From NCBI GenBank assembly GCA_023384025.1, contig JAHDXX010000037.1:1-17011 (forward strand): 17,011 nucleotides of DNA, in the 5' to 3' direction. This DNA comes from Sphingomonadaceae bacterium (GTDB lineage Bacteria; Pseudomonadota; Alphaproteobacteria; Sphingomonadales; Sphingomonadaceae). Shown piece after piece: positions 1 through 8,166 of this stretch; position 1 is the first letter of the stretch, and every line of letters starts with the position of its first letter. A program made the translations under genes and the position numbers. A model generated the notes under the pieces. The model was not told where the DNA came from. It did not search any database and worked only from the letters and a program-made list of their open reading frames with translations.

Positions 1-1101
1 TGCCAGCATGCTCTGCCCATCCGCCCTCTGCCACCCGGCGACATCGGGCGCGACGAGCGTTTGTGGCAAGTCGGCCCGCTGCCCGACCGCCGCATGATAC
101 CAGGTAGCTGCACCGGCCATCAGCGCGACGACCATCAGTGGCACCGCGGCGCGCGCACCCGAATAGCTCGCCAGACGGGTCAGAAGCGGAGAGGCAGCGA
201 TGGCAGAAGCGTCAATCTGGACATCTTCCGGATCGCGGTCGAACCAGCGCCACGACAGGGCCAGCAGCAGCGCGATGACCACCCCGAAGAAGACCCAGCC
301 ATAGACGATGTGATCGAACCCGACCGCGAATTCGATCCCCTGCGATTGTGCGATATAGATCGTTCCCCAGGCGCGCACGCCGTTGGCAAGGATCGGCAAG
401 GCGATGGCAGCAGCCATGAACAGCACACGTCGGCGCCAGCTCAGGAAGCAGCACTGCGCAACCAGCACACCAAGCGCGATCATCGCCACGAGGAACTTCA
501 CCCCGGAGCACTCTTCGGCGACTTCGAAGAGACCGGCGGGCGTGTCGATGAACACCCCGTCGATCACTGCCGGCACCCCGCTCCAGACAGTCAGGGCAAT
601 GGTCAGCTTGGCAGTGATCATCTGCAAGGCCGGCACCAGTTCGTCACCGAACGGCACGAGGAAGAGCGAATAGGCCAGCGGGAACAGCAAGGCAGCGCCA
701 AGGCGCGGGCCGAGCACAGCCAGCACAATCATCTGCGCCGCGGCGACAGCGCCAAGCTGGCTTCCCATATCCAGCCCGCCAAGCCGCGCAACAGCCCACA
801 GCGCGAGCGCACCGGCGAGCGGGACCAGCGCGGGCCACCATGCCTGCGGCGCAAGCTTCGCCAGTTCCTCGCGGCGGTTCCACACCAGCCAGCCGATGAT
901 CAGCGGCACGAACAGGATGTGGTTATAGGTCGACACATCCCACCACAGGCGCGCCATCGTGGCCCAGTCGGACCATGTGAGAACCAGCAGCGCCAGCCAG
1001 CCAAGGCCAAGCTGCCACAGAGGCTTGCGCCAGGCAGCGGGAATGGCCGGCAACCGTGCCACATCATTATCGCCGGTGAGGGTTGCTTCAGGCGGCGTCA
1101 C
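1..1101 (-). CDS. xrtA: Exosortase A (XrtA), 3' end cut by window edge
   Basis: Polytopic inner-membrane transpeptidase-like enzyme that in this family cuts the C-terminal PEP-CTERM sorting signal of exported proteins. Translation from GTG at 1101 gives 367 residues with many hydrophobic segments. The exosortase triad is visible: Cys198 in VAEECSGVKF, Arg243 in LANGVRAWG and His264 in GFDHIVYGW. After the last membrane segment the chain continues into a periplasmic part (VAPDVAGWQ), which resembles the start of an EpsI/DUF3485 domain. A XrtA-EpsI fusion is therefore likely, but it is cut off by the edge. GTG 1101 is chosen because GGGGAG lies 7 nt upstream; a second in-frame GTG at 1062 has no such site. 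The start overlaps the end of the glycosyltransferase gene by 14 nt, which suggests translational coupling. It is the last gene of the EPS operon seen here. Confidence 0.93.
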   Translation of the reverse strand, partial: MTPPEATLTGDNDVARLPAIPAAWRKPLWQLGLGWLALLVLTWSDWATMARLWWDVSTYNHILFVPLIIGWLVWNRREELAKLAPQAWWPALVPLAGALALWAVARLGGLDMGSQLGAVAAAQMIVLAVLGPRLGAALLFPLAYSLFLVPFGDELVPALQMITAKLTIALTVWSGVPAVIDGVFIDTPAGLFEVAEECSGVKFLVAMIALGVLVAQCCFLSWRRRVLFMAAAIALPILANGVRAWGTIYIAQSQGIEFAVGFDHIVYGWVFFGVVIALLLALSWRWFDRDPEDVQIDASAIAASPLLTRLASYSGARAAVPLMVVALMAGAATWYHAAVGQRADLPQTLVAPDVAGWQRADGQSMLA

Positions 1102-2314
1102 GGCAAGGCTCCCCGGCTTCGAGCAGGCCCGCAAGCGGTGCGAGCATGGCATCCCAGCCCTGCTCGGCAATCACGAAGGCGCGGGCTGCCTCGCCCATGG
1201 CCAGTGCGGTCTCGCGGTCACGCAACAGATGCAGCGCCCTTGCAACAAGTTCGGTATTGCCGCGACCGATTGCGAAATGCTCGCCATCGACCGCGTCGAT
1301 CCCCGTTGCCGCCTCTTCGCTGAGCAGGACCGGGCGGGCCATCGCCATCGCTTCCAGCACCTTGTTCTGCACACCGCGCGCGATGGCGAGCGGCGCAACC
1401 ACGAGGTCGGCAGCGGCAAGGAACGGCTTCACGTCAGGCACTTCGCCCCAGACCCGCACCCCGCCCTGCCTGTCAAGCGCTAGCACGGCGGCTGCCGGCG
1501 CGCGGCCGACGACATGGAACTGCGCCTCGGGCAGAACCGTGCGGATGGCGGGCAGGATATCGCTCACCATCCGCCGGACGGCTTCGACATTCGGCGGGTA
1601 ATCCATCTGCCCGGTGAACACCAAGTGCGGCCCGCCCTGCCCGATCAGGGCAGAATGCGGCTCGACTCTGGCCGGATCGAACCCGACGGTATCGATCCCG
1701 TTGCGCACCGCCCGGACACTGGCCTTGTCAGGCTCGGTCAGGCGCGAGGCAAACAGGGCCGCCTCTGCCTCGGTCACCAGCAAGGTCGTATCGGCCCGCT
1801 GCGCGAGGCGCTCTTCCTCGCGGGCGAGCAGCCGCGCTTCCCGCTGGTCAAGCACAGCACGCGGCCAGGCGTGGTCGCGCGCATAGGCCTCGAATTTGGC
1901 GGAATCGACGTCGCACAGGTCGATCACCACACGCCCGGCAAAGGTGTCGGGAACATATTGCCCCATCTGGCCGGAAAACACGAAGATCCGGTCCACCGGG
2001 TAACGCGCGAGGGTCTCGTCAATCCACCGGCGCAGACGGGGCGAATCAAACGCAGTCAGGCTGACCGGCTTGCCGCTGGCGAGAGCTTCAACCCCGGCCA
2101 GAGCCAGCGGCTTGTCCCGCCGGACCAGGCAATGCGAACGCGCAATCGCGGCAAGCTCAGGCTCGCAGGCGAGATCCTCTCCGGTTTCTCCGAACGTCCC
2201 GACATGGACCGGGGCCAGCGCAGCAATCGCCTTGAGCAAGTGATGCGAGCGTATCTTGTCGCCCCGGTTGGGCGGGAACGGCACGCGGTGCGCCAGAAAC
2301 AGGATATCACCCAT
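1088..2314 (-). CDS. XrtA/PEP-CTERM-associated glycosyltransferase (GT4-like, TIGR03087 type)
   Basis: Predicted cytoplasmic sugar transferase adding a residue to the repeat unit of the exosortase-associated polysaccharide. The 408-residue product opens with HRVPFPPNRGDKIRSHH (residues 9-25), characteristic of this family. It has a GT-B C-terminal half: FTGQMDYPPN (233-242), HVVGRAP (267-273) and RGVQNKVLEAMAMARPVL (313-330), where Glu321 corresponds to the nucleotide-sugar-binding glutamate of GT4 enzymes. ATG 2314 is chosen over upstream possibilities because the conserved N-terminus starts there. The ATG shares one base with the FemAB stop (TGATG), a re-initiation arrangement. The donor and acceptor sugars cannot be read from sequence. 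Confidence 0.9.
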   Translation of the reverse strand: MGDILFLAHRVPFPPNRGDKIRSHHLLKAIAALAPVHVGTFGETGEDLACEPELAAIARSHCLVRRDKPLALAGVEALASGKPVSLTAFDSPRLRRWIDETLARYPVDRIFVFSGQMGQYVPDTFAGRVVIDLCDVDSAKFEAYARDHAWPRAVLDQREARLLAREEERLAQRADTTLLVTEAEAALFASRLTEPDKASVRAVRNGIDTVGFDPARVEPHSALIGQGGPHLVFTGQMDYPPNVEAVRRMVSDILPAIRTVLPEAQFHVVGRAPAAAVLALDRQGGVRVWGEVPDVKPFLAAADLVVAPLAIARGVQNKVLEAMAMARPVLLSEEAATGIDAVDGEHFAIGRGNTELVARALHLLRDRETALAMGEAARAFVIAEQGWDAMLAPLAGLLEAGEPCRDAA

Positions 2315-3378
2315 CAGGCGAGCCCGCGCGCGATCGGCGGCCCCAGCAAGTTGGCGACGGGCAGTGGCAGCTTCTTCCACAGGGCAATGCGCGATGAATA
2401 GGCATCGCTGGTCGGATCGATGTTCCGCGCCGCAACACCAGGCGCGGTCCATTCGCTGTAACTGAGCGGAAGAGGCTCGAACCCCCAGTTCTTCTTGTAG
2501 TGGTAAGGTCCGCTACCGACTTTCGAACGACCGAAGTCGAACCGGTCATACCCGCGACGCCGGGCATAAAGCATGAGCTCGTAATACATCCGCTCGTTGG
2601 CCCGCAGGGCGCGCGCAGCGAACGTTCCCCCGCCCCAATAGGGCATCACCGCATCGCCATGATAGAGCGACAGCACGCTGGCGACCGGCACCCCGGCGTG
2701 GCGCACGGTGAGGATGTCGGCATTAGGCCCGAAATGGTCCAGTACAGCGTCGAACAGGCTGCGCGGGAACACCGGCGTGCCAAGATTGCGCACGCTTTCG
2801 GCATAGACTGCGTAATGTGCGGCGCGGTCAGCCTCGGTGCTGCCGACCGATACCGAGAGATCAAGTTCCAGGCTCTTGCGCACTTCGGCCCGCTGCTTGC
2901 GCGGAATGGCGAGGAGCTGTGCTTCGTCACTGTCGGCCAGCGTGGTGACAAACCCGGCGTGCTTGCCTTCGTTGACCGACCAGTCTGGCGGTGATGCGCC
3001 TCCGCGCAGCTCGACACTGGCACAGCTCAGCCTTGCGGCAAGTTCGCTGGCATGGTGCGCCAGATGGCGGGCAGTCTTCTCCGTTTCCGCCAGCGCACCG
3101 CCGTCAACAGCGAAACCGCTCGACACCAGCGCCGGAGCGAACAGGGGCGAACGCACTTCGGTCAGCGGCAGCCAGCCGGTGACGATCCCGCACTTCTCCG
3201 CGACAAGGCCGTGCGCGCGCTGCCCGGTGCCCGCTTCCACTGCACGGAGCCAAGCGGGGCGATGGAACGGCGAACCCCGCAATTCCGCGACAAACCCTTC
3301 GATCCGCGCGATCTCGCCAGGATCGCGCAGGTCGACCAGGCTGACCTGTTCGGAGCAAAGGGGAAACGGCGCATTCAC
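2314..3378 (-). CDS. FemAB-family protein, XrtA/PEP-CTERM system-associated
   Basis: Member of the FemAB/GNAT-like acyltransferase fold (TIGR03019 type), probably transferring an acyl or aminoacyl group to the polysaccharide or a precursor in the cytoplasm; no activity is proven for this subgroup. The product is 354 residues from GTG 3378. The C-terminal GNAT half is clear: RKQRAEVRKSLELDL (160-174), PVASVLSLYHGDAVMPYWGGG (231-251, shown in part by its Tyr/Trp core) and FDFGRSKVGSGPYHYKKNW (280-298). GTG 3378 overlaps the deacetylase stop as GTGA (3375-3378); the open frame extends to 3558 but that part is an out-of-frame reading of the deacetylase. The protein ends just beside the glycosyltransferase start. 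Confidence 0.88.
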   Translation of the reverse strand: MNAPFPLCSEQVSLVDLRDPGEIARIEGFVAELRGSPFHRPAWLRAVEAGTGQRAHGLVAEKCGIVTGWLPLTEVRSPLFAPALVSSGFAVDGGALAETEKTARHLAHHASELAARLSCASVELRGGASPPDWSVNEGKHAGFVTTLADSDEAQLLAIPRKQRAEVRKSLELDLSVSVGSTEADRAAHYAVYAESVRNLGTPVFPRSLFDAVLDHFGPNADILTVRHAGVPVASVLSLYHGDAVMPYWGGGTFAARALRANERMYYELMLYARRRGYDRFDFGRSKVGSGPYHYKKNWGFEPLPLSYSEWTAPGVAARNIDPTSDAYSSRIALWKKLPLPVANLLGPPIARGLA

Positions 3379-4247
3379 GCAGCCATGTCCTCCGCCCGCA
3401 TGGCCTCTCGGTGTGCCAGCACATCCATCCGGCCCCACTGGAATTCGTGGACCAGTTCGCGCAGCTTGTCCGCCATGACCGACAGGTTGGTATAGTGGCG
3501 CAGCCGCGACTTGACCGGAGCATGGCCAACGCGCGGCTGTTCCGGATCGATTTCCCAAGGGTGGAAATAGAACACTGCCGGGCGCCCGTCGCGCCGGTTC
3601 ACCTGGCGGATGGCCCAGCGCGAGAAGGCGTAAGGCAGGACGCGGAAGAACCCGCCCCCGCCTGCCGCCACGCGGCGACCGCCGAGCAGTGCCGTCGTCA
3701 CCGGGATCTCGACCAGGTCAGACCAGGGCAGCGGCTTGAACGCGAACCGCGGCGCTTCGCGCCAGCCGTAGTGATCATGCGCCACCGGGGCGACGCTGCT
3801 CGAATAGGCATAGCCCTGTTCGGCCAGCTCCATGTAGGCCCACGGGGTACGCTGGTCGATCGAGAAGCTCGGCGCGCGGTAGCCGGTCACGGCTACGCCC
3901 GCAGCATCTTCCAGAATGTGCCGCGCCTTGCGGATATCGTCAGCGAACTGGGCCCGATCGAAGGTAAACACCCGGGCATGGTCATACCCGTGGCTGGCAA
4001 TCTCGTGGCCGGCATCGGCGATCCTGCGCATCAGGGCAGGATGGCGCTTGGCTACCCACCCGAGCGTGAAAAAGGTCGCCTTGACCTGGGCCTCGTCGAA
4101 TAGATCGAGTATGCGCAGGACATTGTCTTCGACACGCAGGGTCAGGCTGTCCCAGTCGCCGCGTTCGATCACTGTCTCGAACGCGCCGACCTGAAACCAG
4201 TCCTCGACATCGACCGACAGGCCATTGGAGATCGGAGCGTGGTCCAT
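3375..4247 (-). CDS. Polysaccharide deacetylase, XrtA-associated (NodB domain, DUF3473)
   Basis: NodB-type metal-dependent deacetylase, 290 residues, expected to remove N-acetyl groups from the nascent polysaccharide. Visible NodB motifs are SVDVEDWF (11-18, catalytic and metal aspartates 13 and 16), TFFTLGW (58-64), SHGYDH (85-90, metal histidines 86 and 90) and RAPSFSI (124-130). FYFHPWEID (226-234) and the tail up to about residue 280 match the extra C-terminal DUF3473 region of the PEP-CTERM subgroup (TIGR03006). No signal peptide is visible, so it probably acts in the cytoplasm, unlike secreted chitin deacetylases. ATG 4247 lies 10 bp after the ATPase gene in a same-strand run; its stop overlaps the FemAB start. 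Confidence 0.93.
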   Translation of the reverse strand: MDHAPISNGLSVDVEDWFQVGAFETVIERGDWDSLTLRVEDNVLRILDLFDEAQVKATFFTLGWVAKRHPALMRRIADAGHEIASHGYDHARVFTFDRAQFADDIRKARHILEDAAGVAVTGYRAPSFSIDQRTPWAYMELAEQGYAYSSSVAPVAHDHYGWREAPRFAFKPLPWSDLVEIPVTTALLGGRRVAAGGGGFFRVLPYAFSRWAIRQVNRRDGRPAVFYFHPWEIDPEQPRVGHAPVKSRLRHYTNLSVMADKLRELVHEFQWGRMDVLAHREAMRAEDMAA

Positions 4248-4257
4248 GCTGGCTCCG

Positions 4258-5394
4258 TCAGGCGGCGGCGCGGGGCGACTGGCCGTTTTCGAACCACTCG
4301 ATCAGCATGGTCAGCACGTGACGAACGGTCCGCTCCTGCTCGGCCAGACGATGTTCCAGCGCAGCAATGCGCTGAGCGGCGTCGGCGGACAGGTCACTAA
4401 CCTGACTGCGGTCGGACAGTTCGAGCACGGCCTGTTGCAATTCGACGATCTGCGCATCGCGTGCTGCCAGCAGAGCGGCAAAGTCCACCTGCGGCGCTGC
4501 ATAGGCGACATGCTTGACCGGTCCCGGGGTCGGAGCTGGTTCCACCTTCGGCATCGGCTTCGGTGCGGCTTCAGGGAAGGCGTTGTCGCTGCGCATTTCC
4601 TTGAGCACGGCAGAAAGCATCGCGGAATCGATCCGGGTGCGCTGTTCCACCGCGCCCAGCAGCAGCAACCGGGTCGCGACCTGGTTGATCCGGCGCGGGA
4701 TGCCTCCGGTTGCTTCGTACATTTCCGCGAAGACCCGCTGGTCGAACTCGGGATTGCCCTGCCAGCCGACGCAAGCAAGCCGGTGCTTGATGTAAGGCTC
4801 AAGTTCGCCCGGCTCCATCGCCTCGAGGTGATGGGCCGCGATCACGCGCTGGCGGAGCTGTTCGAGCGAAGGATGCTCGGCCAGCACTTTCTTGAACTCG
4901 GGCTGGCCCAGCAGCAGGACCTGCAGCAGCGGATGTGCGCCGAGCTGGAAGTTCGACAGCATGCGCAGTTCTTCCAGCGCTTCCACCGAAAGGTTCTGCG
5001 ATTCATCCACCACCAGCAGGCAACGGCGACCTTCTCGGGCTTCCTCGTGGAGGAAGTTCTCGATCTCGCCCAGCGCGCTGGCCTTGTCGTGCCCCTCGAT
5101 ATCCAGCCCGAAGCTCGAAGCCGCGAGGTGGACGAGTTCCTCGCCATCAAGGTTGCTGGTGACGATCTGGCCTACCGTCAGGCGCTCGCGGTCGATCCGC
5201 TGCATCAGATGGGCGACCAGCGTCGACTTGCCCGCCCCGACCTCGCCCGTGATGACGATAAAGCCTTCCGACTGGGCCAGACCATAACCGAGGTACGACA
5301 GCGCCTTGCGGTGCGTGCCGCTTTCGAAGAAAAAGTTCGGATCAGGCGTGAGCTGGAACGGACGTCCCGTCAGGCCATAGAAATCGTCGAACAT
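4258..5394 (-). CDS. XrtA-associated AAA ATPase (ExeA/GspA-like, TIGR03015 type)
   Basis: AAA+ ATPase of the ExeA family, 378 residues. The N-terminus MFDDFYGLTGRPFQLTPDP is typical of the group. The Walker A is GEVGAGKST (50-58), the Walker B is CLLVVDESQN (125-134) and LLGQPE (161-166) fits a sensor segment. Residues 275-300 form a Pro/Ala-rich linker, followed by a predicted coiled coil (about 303-365) ending near the C-terminus. No transmembrane helix is seen, so it is cytoplasmic, perhaps docking through the coiled coil. In ExeA the ATPase helps assemble an outer-membrane secretin; here it sits directly after an outer-membrane barrel gene, so a similar assembly or energising role is plausible but unproven. 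Start is supported by GAGGGG 9 nt upstream of ATG 5394. Confidence 0.9.
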   Translation of the reverse strand: MFDDFYGLTGRPFQLTPDPNFFFESGTHRKALSYLGYGLAQSEGFIVITGEVGAGKSTLVAHLMQRIDRERLTVGQIVTSNLDGEELVHLAASSFGLDIEGHDKASALGEIENFLHEEAREGRRCLLVVDESQNLSVEALEELRMLSNFQLGAHPLLQVLLLGQPEFKKVLAEHPSLEQLRQRVIAAHHLEAMEPGELEPYIKHRLACVGWQGNPEFDQRVFAEMYEATGGIPRRINQVATRLLLLGAVEQRTRIDSAMLSAVLKEMRSDNAFPEAAPKPMPKVEPAPTPGPVKHVAYAAPQVDFAALLAARDAQIVELQQAVLELSDRSQVSDLSADAAQRIAALEHRLAEQERTVRHVLTMLIEWFENGQSPRAAA

Positions 5395-5406
5395 CCGTCA
5401 GTCCCC

Positions 5407-7068
5407 TCAGAAATCGTAACGCAGGCCGAGCAGTGCCGAGGCCGCTGTCAGGTCCTCGCTGGCAAGCTCGCTGTCGAGGTTGTCGAGCGCGACCGCAGCG
5501 CGCGCCGAAAGCCCGTTGAAAATGCGGCGGGTGTAAGAGGCCGATCCACCGGCAGCGAACACGTCGCCGGCATTGGCAAAGCCGCTGTTGAGCCAGTTGG
5601 CATAGGCATTGGCAGAGAACCCGCCGCTCTGGCCGACCTGGCCGCTGAGATAGGCGGCAAGGTAATAGCTTTCATCGGCAACACCGTTGGCAGCAGCGAG
5701 CACGGTACCAGGTGCAGCTACGAACTTGCGCCGGTCATAACCGGCACCGATCCCGCCGCTGAGACGGCCGAGCTGCATCGAATAGCTGGCGGAAACGCCC
5801 CGCGAGCGGAACGCTGCCGAGCGGACCGAACCGAGCGCGCCGGTGACGCAGTTGTTACCGTCCAGGCTGTCCACGCACCCGTTGAGGTCGCCGGTCAGCG
5901 CGTTGCGGTTGGCAGTGAAGTCGGTCGGCAAGTTGGCGAGCGCGGTAGTCAGCTGGTTGCCGAAGCCCGAAAACGCATCGTAGACATTGATGCTCACGCT
6001 GCTGCGCGACGTGGGCGCGTAGGACAGGCTGCCGTAATAGGTCGTCGAGTCATACCGCCGCCCGACGGACGCCTGCAGCACCGTGCGGCTGCTCGGGCGC
6101 CACATCACGCCGACATCCCAGATCAGGCCATCGGTCTCGTAGGCAATCTGGCGCGGCTGCGACTTGTCTGTCACCAGCCTGCCGTCAGGGCCGACCACCG
6201 GCGCGCCACCAGCGTCGAGCACGGCATCGCGCGAGGAAACCTGCACGTCCTCGTACCCGACACCCCCGATAACGGCGAGCGACTGCGTGACCGGCACGGT
6301 CACGTCACCCCGCACGTGCGCGTCACGAATACGCTGGTCGAGATTGGAAACATCTTCCTGCATCCAACCGGCACCAACGCCGACACCGATTGGAAGCGGT
6401 TCGCCCGCACGGGTCCCGACGCGCACCGATGCGCTCTGCACCAGACTGTCGTCGAACACGTCAACCGGATCAGCCCCCGGTGCCGTGACGACCGCATCGG
6501 GCGATTCCACCCGCGTGTAGCCGACGCGGTAGTTGGCCGAGACATCGACATCTCCCGCCCGCGTCGCCAGTGCCGGACCGGCGTAAACCGAGTAGATCCG
6601 GCTGTCGGCGCCCTGGTTGATCAGCGGATTCGGCGTCAGGGCGCCATTGCCGTCGACCCGCGTGCGCGCAGCCAGACCACCGGCTTCGACGGTCAGCAGT
6701 TGCGGCACGATCGAGGCATAGCCCCGGGCAACCCCGCTCAGGGTGTTGGAATCGATCGCATCGCCGTAGCCGACATTGTATTCGTAGCGGACAGAGACCG
6801 AGGCACCGTTGTTGCGCCCGGCCACCGTCGCATCGACACCGGCAGCAAGCTGGGTGAAAGTCACCACGTCATCGCCCGGGGAAAGTTCGGCCACGACCAG
6901 TTGCGAAGCCTCGATGTAGGGATCGATCCGCACATTGCGCGAACCGCCGGAACGGTCCGTGTTCTCATAGCCTTCGCTGCTGCTGGCGCTGCGGCTCTGG
7001 GCCACGGCCGGACCGGCGACAGCCAGGGCTGCGATTGCGCTGATGGTGGTGAATGCCAGGCGTTTCAT
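5407..7068 (-). CDS. PEP-CTERM system outer-membrane beta-barrel protein (TIGR03016-like)
   Basis: Predicted outer-membrane protein of 553 residues. It has a signal peptide (MKRLAFTTISAIAALAVAGP, cleavage probably after AVA at 23), then about 500 residues rich in Gly, Ser and alternating hydrophobic/polar stretches typical of transmembrane beta strands. It ends LGLRYDF, with the terminal phenylalanine used as a BAM signal. Two cysteines (398 and 407) bracket a short loop, an unusual feature in such barrels. ATG 7068 is chosen because the signal peptide begins there and GGGAG lies 7 nt upstream; two in-frame ATGs upstream (7089, 7083) fall inside the kinase gene. It may be the outer-membrane conduit or an assembly partner for the polysaccharide. 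Some genomes label relatives as YajC, which this sequence does not support. Confidence 0.85.
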   Translation of the reverse strand: MKRLAFTTISAIAALAVAGPAVAQSRSASSSEGYENTDRSGGSRNVRIDPYIEASQLVVAELSPGDDVVTFTQLAAGVDATVAGRNNGASVSVRYEYNVGYGDAIDSNTLSGVARGYASIVPQLLTVEAGGLAARTRVDGNGALTPNPLINQGADSRIYSVYAGPALATRAGDVDVSANYRVGYTRVESPDAVVTAPGADPVDVFDDSLVQSASVRVGTRAGEPLPIGVGVGAGWMQEDVSNLDQRIRDAHVRGDVTVPVTQSLAVIGGVGYEDVQVSSRDAVLDAGGAPVVGPDGRLVTDKSQPRQIAYETDGLIWDVGVMWRPSSRTVLQASVGRRYDSTTYYGSLSYAPTSRSSVSINVYDAFSGFGNQLTTALANLPTDFTANRNALTGDLNGCVDSLDGNNCVTGALGSVRSAAFRSRGVSASYSMQLGRLSGGIGAGYDRRKFVAAPGTVLAAANGVADESYYLAAYLSGQVGQSGGFSANAYANWLNSGFANAGDVFAAGGSASYTRRIFNGLSARAAVALDNLDSELASEDLTAASALLGLRYDF

Positions 7069-7072
7069 GGGT

Positions 7073-8158
7073 TTACTCCCCATATCCATAGTAGGTGCCG
7101 AAACGGCGCCCGCTGGGGCTGAAGTTGATCGAATTGAGCAGGAGCTTGATGTCGGGGCAGCCCGAGAGGAGCTGGTAGGCATCCTCCAGCGCTGTCTGGC
7201 CGGTGAGGTCGGCGCGCGCGACAAGCACTGCCTGCCCAACATGCTTGGCCAGTTCCGCTGCGGGCGACGCGGCGAGAGCGGGCGGCGTGTCGAAGATGAC
7301 AATCCGGTTGGGTGCGCCCATGGTCAGGCGGTCGAGCACTTCCGAGGTGCGCGTCGAGCCGAGGAATTCGCTGTCCGCGTCAGTCCGGTTGCCGGCTGGC
7401 AAGACCCACAGGCCGGGAACATCCGTCCCCATAACCAGCTCTTCGGGCTTGAGGTCGGGATTGGCGAGGCAATCCATGAAGCCGGGCCGCTTGGGCAGGC
7501 CAAGCGTCGACAGCACAGAGGGCTTGGCAAAGTCGGCATCGACCAGCAGCACTTCGGTTTCCCGCTCGTTCGCCATCGACAGCGCAAGGTTGACCGAACA
7601 GAAGGTCTTGCCCTCGCCCGGCAGCGGCGAGCACACCAGAATGCGGCGGGAAGCGGCAGTGCCGCGCTCGCGGGCAATCGCCAGCAGCTGACGCTTCACG
7701 ATGCGGAATTCTTCCAGCAGGCGGGTCACCGGAGCACCGGGTTCGATCATCCCCTGATCGCGCAGACCGGCGCGGTCGACCTTGTACTGGCGACCGCCGA
7801 ACACCACCGGCTCAAAGCCTTGCGTCACCGTAAGCTCGGATGCCGGCGCAACGACCGGCAGGTTTTCCGGCTGCGCGACAGGCACCGGCAAGGCCCCAGG
7901 ATGCTGGACCGGAGCCTCGACGACTTGCGCAGGCGCCACCGGCACAACGGATGCCGGGGTGGTTTCCACCACCGGTTCGGCATCCTTCCGGCGCGAGCGG
8001 ACCTTGGCCCGCTTCATCGGCTGTTCGGGCAGTTTTACCGGCAGCGGCGCCGGTTTGAGCGCATCGAATCCGAACGCGCCGCTGGCGCGCTCGAACAGCG
8101 AGCTTTCACCCTTGTCGGGTTCGCCGGGGAGCGGGATCTTGGTGTGTTCTGTCATCAT
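7073..8158 (-). CDS. XrtA-associated bacterial tyrosine autokinase (BY-kinase, TIGR03018 type)
   Basis: Cytoplasmic BY-kinase domain that is normally activated by its chain-length partner and cycles through tyrosine phosphorylation to control polymerisation and export. The 361-residue product has Walker A SPLPGEGKTF (177-186), Walker A' LLVDADFAKPS (204-214) and Walker B IVIFDTPP (286-293). A small C-terminal tyrosine cluster GTYYGYGE (354-361) provides three candidate phosphosites. No membrane helix is present: the membrane part is the separate Wzz gene just upstream, the split arrangement seen in Firmicutes and in exosortase loci. Residues 40-110 are a Pro/Val-rich low-complexity linker. 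Start may be ATG 8158 or ATG 8155; AGGAG stands 4 nt from the first and 7 nt from the second, which slightly favours 8155. Confidence 0.93.
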   Translation of the reverse strand: MMTEHTKIPLPGEPDKGESSLFERASGAFGFDALKPAPLPVKLPEQPMKRAKVRSRRKDAEPVVETTPASVVPVAPAQVVEAPVQHPGALPVPVAQPENLPVVAPASELTVTQGFEPVVFGGRQYKVDRAGLRDQGMIEPGAPVTRLLEEFRIVKRQLLAIARERGTAASRRILVCSPLPGEGKTFCSVNLALSMANERETEVLLVDADFAKPSVLSTLGLPKRPGFMDCLANPDLKPEELVMGTDVPGLWVLPAGNRTDADSEFLGSTRTSEVLDRLTMGAPNRIVIFDTPPALAASPAAELAKHVGQAVLVARADLTGQTALEDAYQLLSGCPDIKLLLNSINFSPSGRRFGTYYGYGE

Positions 8159-8166
8159 CCCTCTCC

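Noticed and set aside
61..1323. A 420-codon plus-strand frame at the left end
   Set aside because: It overlaps exosortase A and the glycosyltransferase on the other strand and has no domain signature; the minus-strand reading carries the Cys/Arg/His triad.
4225..7122. A 965-codon open frame on the plus strand across the ATPase and barrel genes
   Set aside because: It is antisense to two well-supported genes, shows no recognisable domain and has the Arg/His/Gln/Asp-rich composition of a frame opposite GC-rich codons.
8155..8158. A possible second start (MM) of the tyrosine kinase as evidence of two proteins
   Set aside because: The two ATGs are adjacent codons and give proteins differing by one residue; it only affects the exact start.
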